In this document: one piece after another, positions 6,750-8,046 of the stretch | Layout of the letters: the number at the start of each line of letters is the position of its first letter | Numbering within the stretch: position 1 is the first letter of the stretch | Assembly (NCBI GenBank): GCA_017939855.1 | Contig: JAGAZW010000154.1 | Location: 1-8,046 of the forward strand | Origin: Clostridia bacterium | GTDB lineage: Bacteria > Bacillota > Clostridia > Oscillospirales > Acutalibacteraceae | Length of the DNA: 8,046 nt | Direction of reading: 5' to 3' | Translations under genes and position numbers: made by a program | The notes under the pieces: model-generated | Seen by the model: only the letters and a program-made list of their open reading frames with translations | Databases searched by the model: none | Told to the model about the DNA's origin: nothing

Positions 6750-6789
6750 AATGATGGTAGACACTAAAAAAACAGTGTCTACCATCATT
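6750..6789 (+). terminator. Left-end hairpin of the insertion sequence
   Basis: This perfect inverted repeat has 16-bp arms (AATGATGGTAGACACT and its complement at 6774-6789) around an A-rich 8-nt loop, AAAAAAAC. It is followed by a short TT and AT-rich sequence. A perfect -10 hexamer TATAAT lies at 6747-6752, overlapping the first bases of the hairpin. If it is used, transcription would start inside the left arm, so the hairpin would form only on transcripts entering from outside. That would attenuate them and protect against read-through expression of the transposase. It can also serve as the transcription end for the epimerase operon. Confidence 0.7.
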
Positions 6790-6824
6790 TTATATGCTAA
6801 CATAAAATAAAGGAGTTGAAACAA

Positions 6825-7184
6825 ATGGGAAGACCAAAAGGCGGAACAAACATAACACATAGCAAAGAAGAAAAATTATCACTAGTAAAAAGGGTTTTAA
6901 ACGGTGAAACTACGGTAGCGTTAGGCAGAGAAAAAGGTATTGACCGTTCGCAAATATCGAAATGGACAAAGCAATATTTAGAATGTGGAGAAGAAGCGCT
7001 TGTTAACAAGCGAAAACCCGGCAATCCTTTAGCTAAATATCACAACCGAAAAGAATTGACACCAATGGAACAATTAGAGTATAAAGTTGCTTTGTTGGAA
7101 CGTGAACTTTTAAAGAAAGATGCCGAGGTTGTACGCCTAAAAAAATCAATAGAACTCGAAAGGGGCGATGCCAAAAGAAAGTAA
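6825..7184 (+). CDS. IS3-family transposase OrfA (HTH and leucine zipper)
   Basis: The 119-residue protein binds the IS ends and is the N-terminal part of the OrfAB transposase. A helix-turn-helix of the IS3/LysM-like type spans about residues 13-53 (SKEEKLSLVKRVLNGETTVALGREKGIDRSQISKW). A coiled coil spans about 82-112 with hydrophobic a/d positions L84, V88, L91, L95, V102, L105 and I109. The ATG at 6825 is chosen because AGGAG (6811-6815) lies 9 nt before it; an upstream in-frame TTG at 6816 directly abuts that site and is too close. The AAA-AAA codons for K106-K107 are the frameshift site. Without the shift, translation ends at TAA 7182-7184. Confidence 0.9.
   Translation: MGRPKGGTNITHSKEEKLSLVKRVLNGETTVALGREKGIDRSQISKWTKQYLECGEEALVNKRKPGNPLAKYHNRKELTPMEQLEYKVALLERELLKKDAEVVRLKKSIELERGDAKRK
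6997..7012 (+). repeat. 16-bp perfect palindrome in orfA
   Basis: CGCTTGTT is followed directly by its complement AACAAGCG. It lies between the HTH and coiled-coil coding parts and codes for residues around ALVNKR. Confidence 0.85.
7139..7145 (+). promoter_or_regulatory. Programmed -1 frameshift heptamer A_AAA_AAA
   Basis: Seven As are read in the orfA frame as CT-A AAA AAA, which is a perfect X_XXY_YYZ slippery site. After slipping back by one, the reading frame continues ATC AAT AGA ... straight into orfB with no stop. OrfB lacks its own start codon with a ribosome binding site (first ATG at 7214, no Shine-Dalgarno), so the shift is needed to make the OrfAB transposase. Confidence 0.8.
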
Positions 7185-8046
7185 TACAAGCGATATATGC
7201 TCAAATAGAAATAATGAGTGAAAACCACTCAATCAAAGAGCTTTGTGCTATTTATGAGGTTTCAAGGTCGGGATATTACAAATGGTTAAATAGGAAAGGT
7301 CTGTTGAATTCTTACGAGAAAGCACAACAAGAATTAGATTACTATGTTTTAGATATACATTCGCATTATCCATCACAAGGATATCGGAGTATTGCAGATA
7401 CTTTGTTAAATATGTATGGTTGGGTTGTTTCAGATATATCGGTTTGGAAATCTATGAAAAGGCTTGGAATAAAGGGATTTGTGCGTCAAAAACAAAAAGA
7501 TTCTACACCTACAGGTGTAGAACATGAACGATTTCCAAATATACTTAATAGACAATTTTATGCAGACAAGCCCTTAAAAAAGCTTGTAACTGATGTTACT
7601 TACATCAAACACAAAAATCAGTGGTATTACCTCGCTTGTTATCTGGATTTATACAACAATGAAATTGTAGATTGGGAATTAAGTAATACCTTTGATAATT
7701 TCCTTGTTATGAAACCAGCAAAAAGAATACTTGAAAAAGCAATGAGCACCAGTTCCCAAATCCTTTTGCACAGCGACCAGGGAGTCCAGTACTCATCAGC
7801 AGGCTATTCAAACCTACTTAAATCATACAACGCAATACAAAGTATGTCAAGAGCCGGAACACCGAGAGATAACGCAGTAATTGAATCTTTCTTCGGTAGA
7901 TTCAAAGATGTTATGTCATCACACTTCCAATATTGGAAGTGTGATGACATACACAAAGTGGTTTCAGATACCGTTTATTACTTTAACTACATTAAACCGT
8001 TAAGAAAACTAAATAAAAAACCACCTGTTCGATATAGAATCGAACA
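7145..8046 (+). CDS. IS3-family transposase OrfB, DDE integrase core (3' end cut by window)
   Basis: This is the catalytic part of the OrfAB transposase, which nicks IS ends and joins them into figure-eight and circle intermediates. It is translated only after the -1 shift, and the frame is open from 7106 to the window end. An HTH_21-like region comes first (NHSIKELCAIYEVSRSGYYKW), then HYPSQGYRSI, then the rve integrase core. The catalytic residues are D (codon 7592, in TDVTYI), D (codon 7775, in LHSDQG) and E (codon 7883, in DNAVIESFFG). There are 60 residues between the two D and 35 between the second D and E, so the D,D(35)E triad is intact. The end, NYIKPLRKLNKKPPVRYRIE, is close to the usual C-terminus; only a few residues are missing. 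The last 200 bases contain an 8-bp hairpin and a 40-bp palindrome. Confidence 0.92.
   Translation, partial: MNRTRKGRCQKKVIQAIYAQIEIMSENHSIKELCAIYEVSRSGYYKWLNRKGLLNSYEKAQQELDYYVLDIHSHYPSQGYRSIADTLLNMYGWVVSDISVWKSMKRLGIKGFVRQKQKDSTPTGVEHERFPNILNRQFYADKPLKKLVTDVTYIKHKNQWYYLACYLDLYNNEIVDWELSNTFDNFLVMKPAKRILEKAMSTSSQILLHSDQGVQYSSAGYSNLLKSYNAIQSMSRAGTPRDNAVIESFFGRFKDVMSSHFQYWKCDDIHKVVSDTVYYFNYIKPLRKLNKKPPVRYRIE
7501..7522 (+). repeat. 10-bp inverted repeat with 2-bp centre in orfB
   Basis: TTCTACACCT, then AC, then AGGTGTAGAA. It lies in the linker between the HTH_21-like region and the integrase core (coding around STPTGVE). Confidence 0.85.
7881..7905 (+). repeat. 8-bp inverted repeat over the catalytic Glu codon
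   Basis: The arms TTGAATCT (7881-7888) and AGATTCAA (7898-7905) enclose a 9-nt loop. The GAA codon of the catalytic glutamate (7883-7885) lies in the left arm. The repeat ends 6 bp before the 40-bp palindrome. Confidence 0.7.
7912..7951 (+). repeat. Perfect 40-bp palindrome near the 3' end of orfB
   Basis: The left arm TATGTCATCACACTTCCAAT (7912-7931) is followed with no spacer by its exact complement (7932-7951); all 20 pairs match, and symmetry stops at 7911/7952. It codes for MSSHFQYWKCDDI in a region that still looks like a normal IS3 OrfB tail, so it does not disrupt the protein. Confidence 0.95.

Larger units (their letters stand above)
6750..8046 (+). mobile_element. IS3-family insertion sequence (IS150-like), right end outside window
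   Basis: The element has the standard IS3 layout: a short orfA with HTH and leucine zipper, an A7 slippery heptamer, and orfB in the -1 frame encoding a DDE integrase-fold transposase. The left boundary is put at the hairpin 6750-6789, because IS3 ends start with TG and a TGATGG...ACACT end fits; the exact first base is uncertain by a few bp. The right inverted repeat and the target duplication lie beyond 8046. The element lies about 105 bp downstream of the epimerase and does not visibly interrupt a gene. All visible reading frames are intact, so it may be active. Confidence 0.85.

Noticed and set aside
6816..6818. TTG as orfA start
   Set aside because: It directly follows the AGGAG site, leaving no spacing; ATG at 6825 has 9-nt spacing and gives the usual MGRPK N-terminus.
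7168..7170. ATG after AAAGGGG as an independent orfB start
   Set aside because: It is in the third frame and meets a TGA within about 50 bases; it does not lead into orfB.
7173..7181. AAAAGAAAG as the frameshift site just before the orfA stop
   Set aside because: In the orfA frame it reads AAA AGA AAG preceded by C, so neither tRNA could re-pair after a -1 shift. The A7 heptamer at 7139-7145 fits perfectly.

Overview
The window looks like chromosomal DNA of a low-to-moderate GC anaerobic member of the Bacillota, most likely Clostridia. The reasons are the AT-rich intergenic regions, the GGAGG-type ribosome binding sites, the strong TTGACA/TATAAT-type promoters, and the grouping of a YerC/YecD TrpR-like regulator with hslO, a family I pyrophosphatase and a Val-Asp-Phe tRNA cluster. 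The exact genus cannot be read from the sequence.

Left part (1-2834, all on the minus strand). Three tRNA genes, transcribed Val(TAC) - Asp(GTC) - Phe(GAA), start from a strong promoter with phased A-tracts upstream of its -35 box; the Phe gene is cut by the window edge. Upstream of them is a tightly packed operon: a TrpR-like small regulator (yerC family), a class I SAM-dependent methyltransferase and the redox-regulated chaperone Hsp33 (hslO), separated by only 2 and 4 bp and served by a clear TTGACT-17-TAAAAT promoter. Upstream of that is a family I inorganic pyrophosphatase (ppa). This is housekeeping and stress territory.

Middle part (2835-6645, plus strand). A 344-bp divergent intergenic region holds the ppa promoter and, facing the other way, a regulatory-looking block: three helically phased TCAAAA repeats followed by a 21-bp palindrome. 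Then come an 845-residue right-handed beta-helix (pectate-lyase-fold) protein and a 279-residue sugar-phosphate isomerase/epimerase-type TIM barrel. The beta-helix protein has no signal peptide, so the pair looks like an intracellular carbohydrate-processing module: a lyase or hydrolase acting on an imported oligosaccharide, followed by isomerisation of a product. The substrate is unknown, and no transporter or regulator gene lies inside the window.

Right part (about 6750-8046, plus strand). An IS3-family insertion sequence (IS150-like organisation) runs off the window end. It has a 16-bp-arm hairpin at its left end, an orfA with HTH and leucine zipper, an A7 slippery heptamer for -1 frameshifting, and an orfB with a complete D,D(35)E triad. 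The element carries several inverted repeats inside its coding sequence, including a perfect 40-bp palindrome with no spacer near the 3' end of orfB. That is the most surprising structure in the window.
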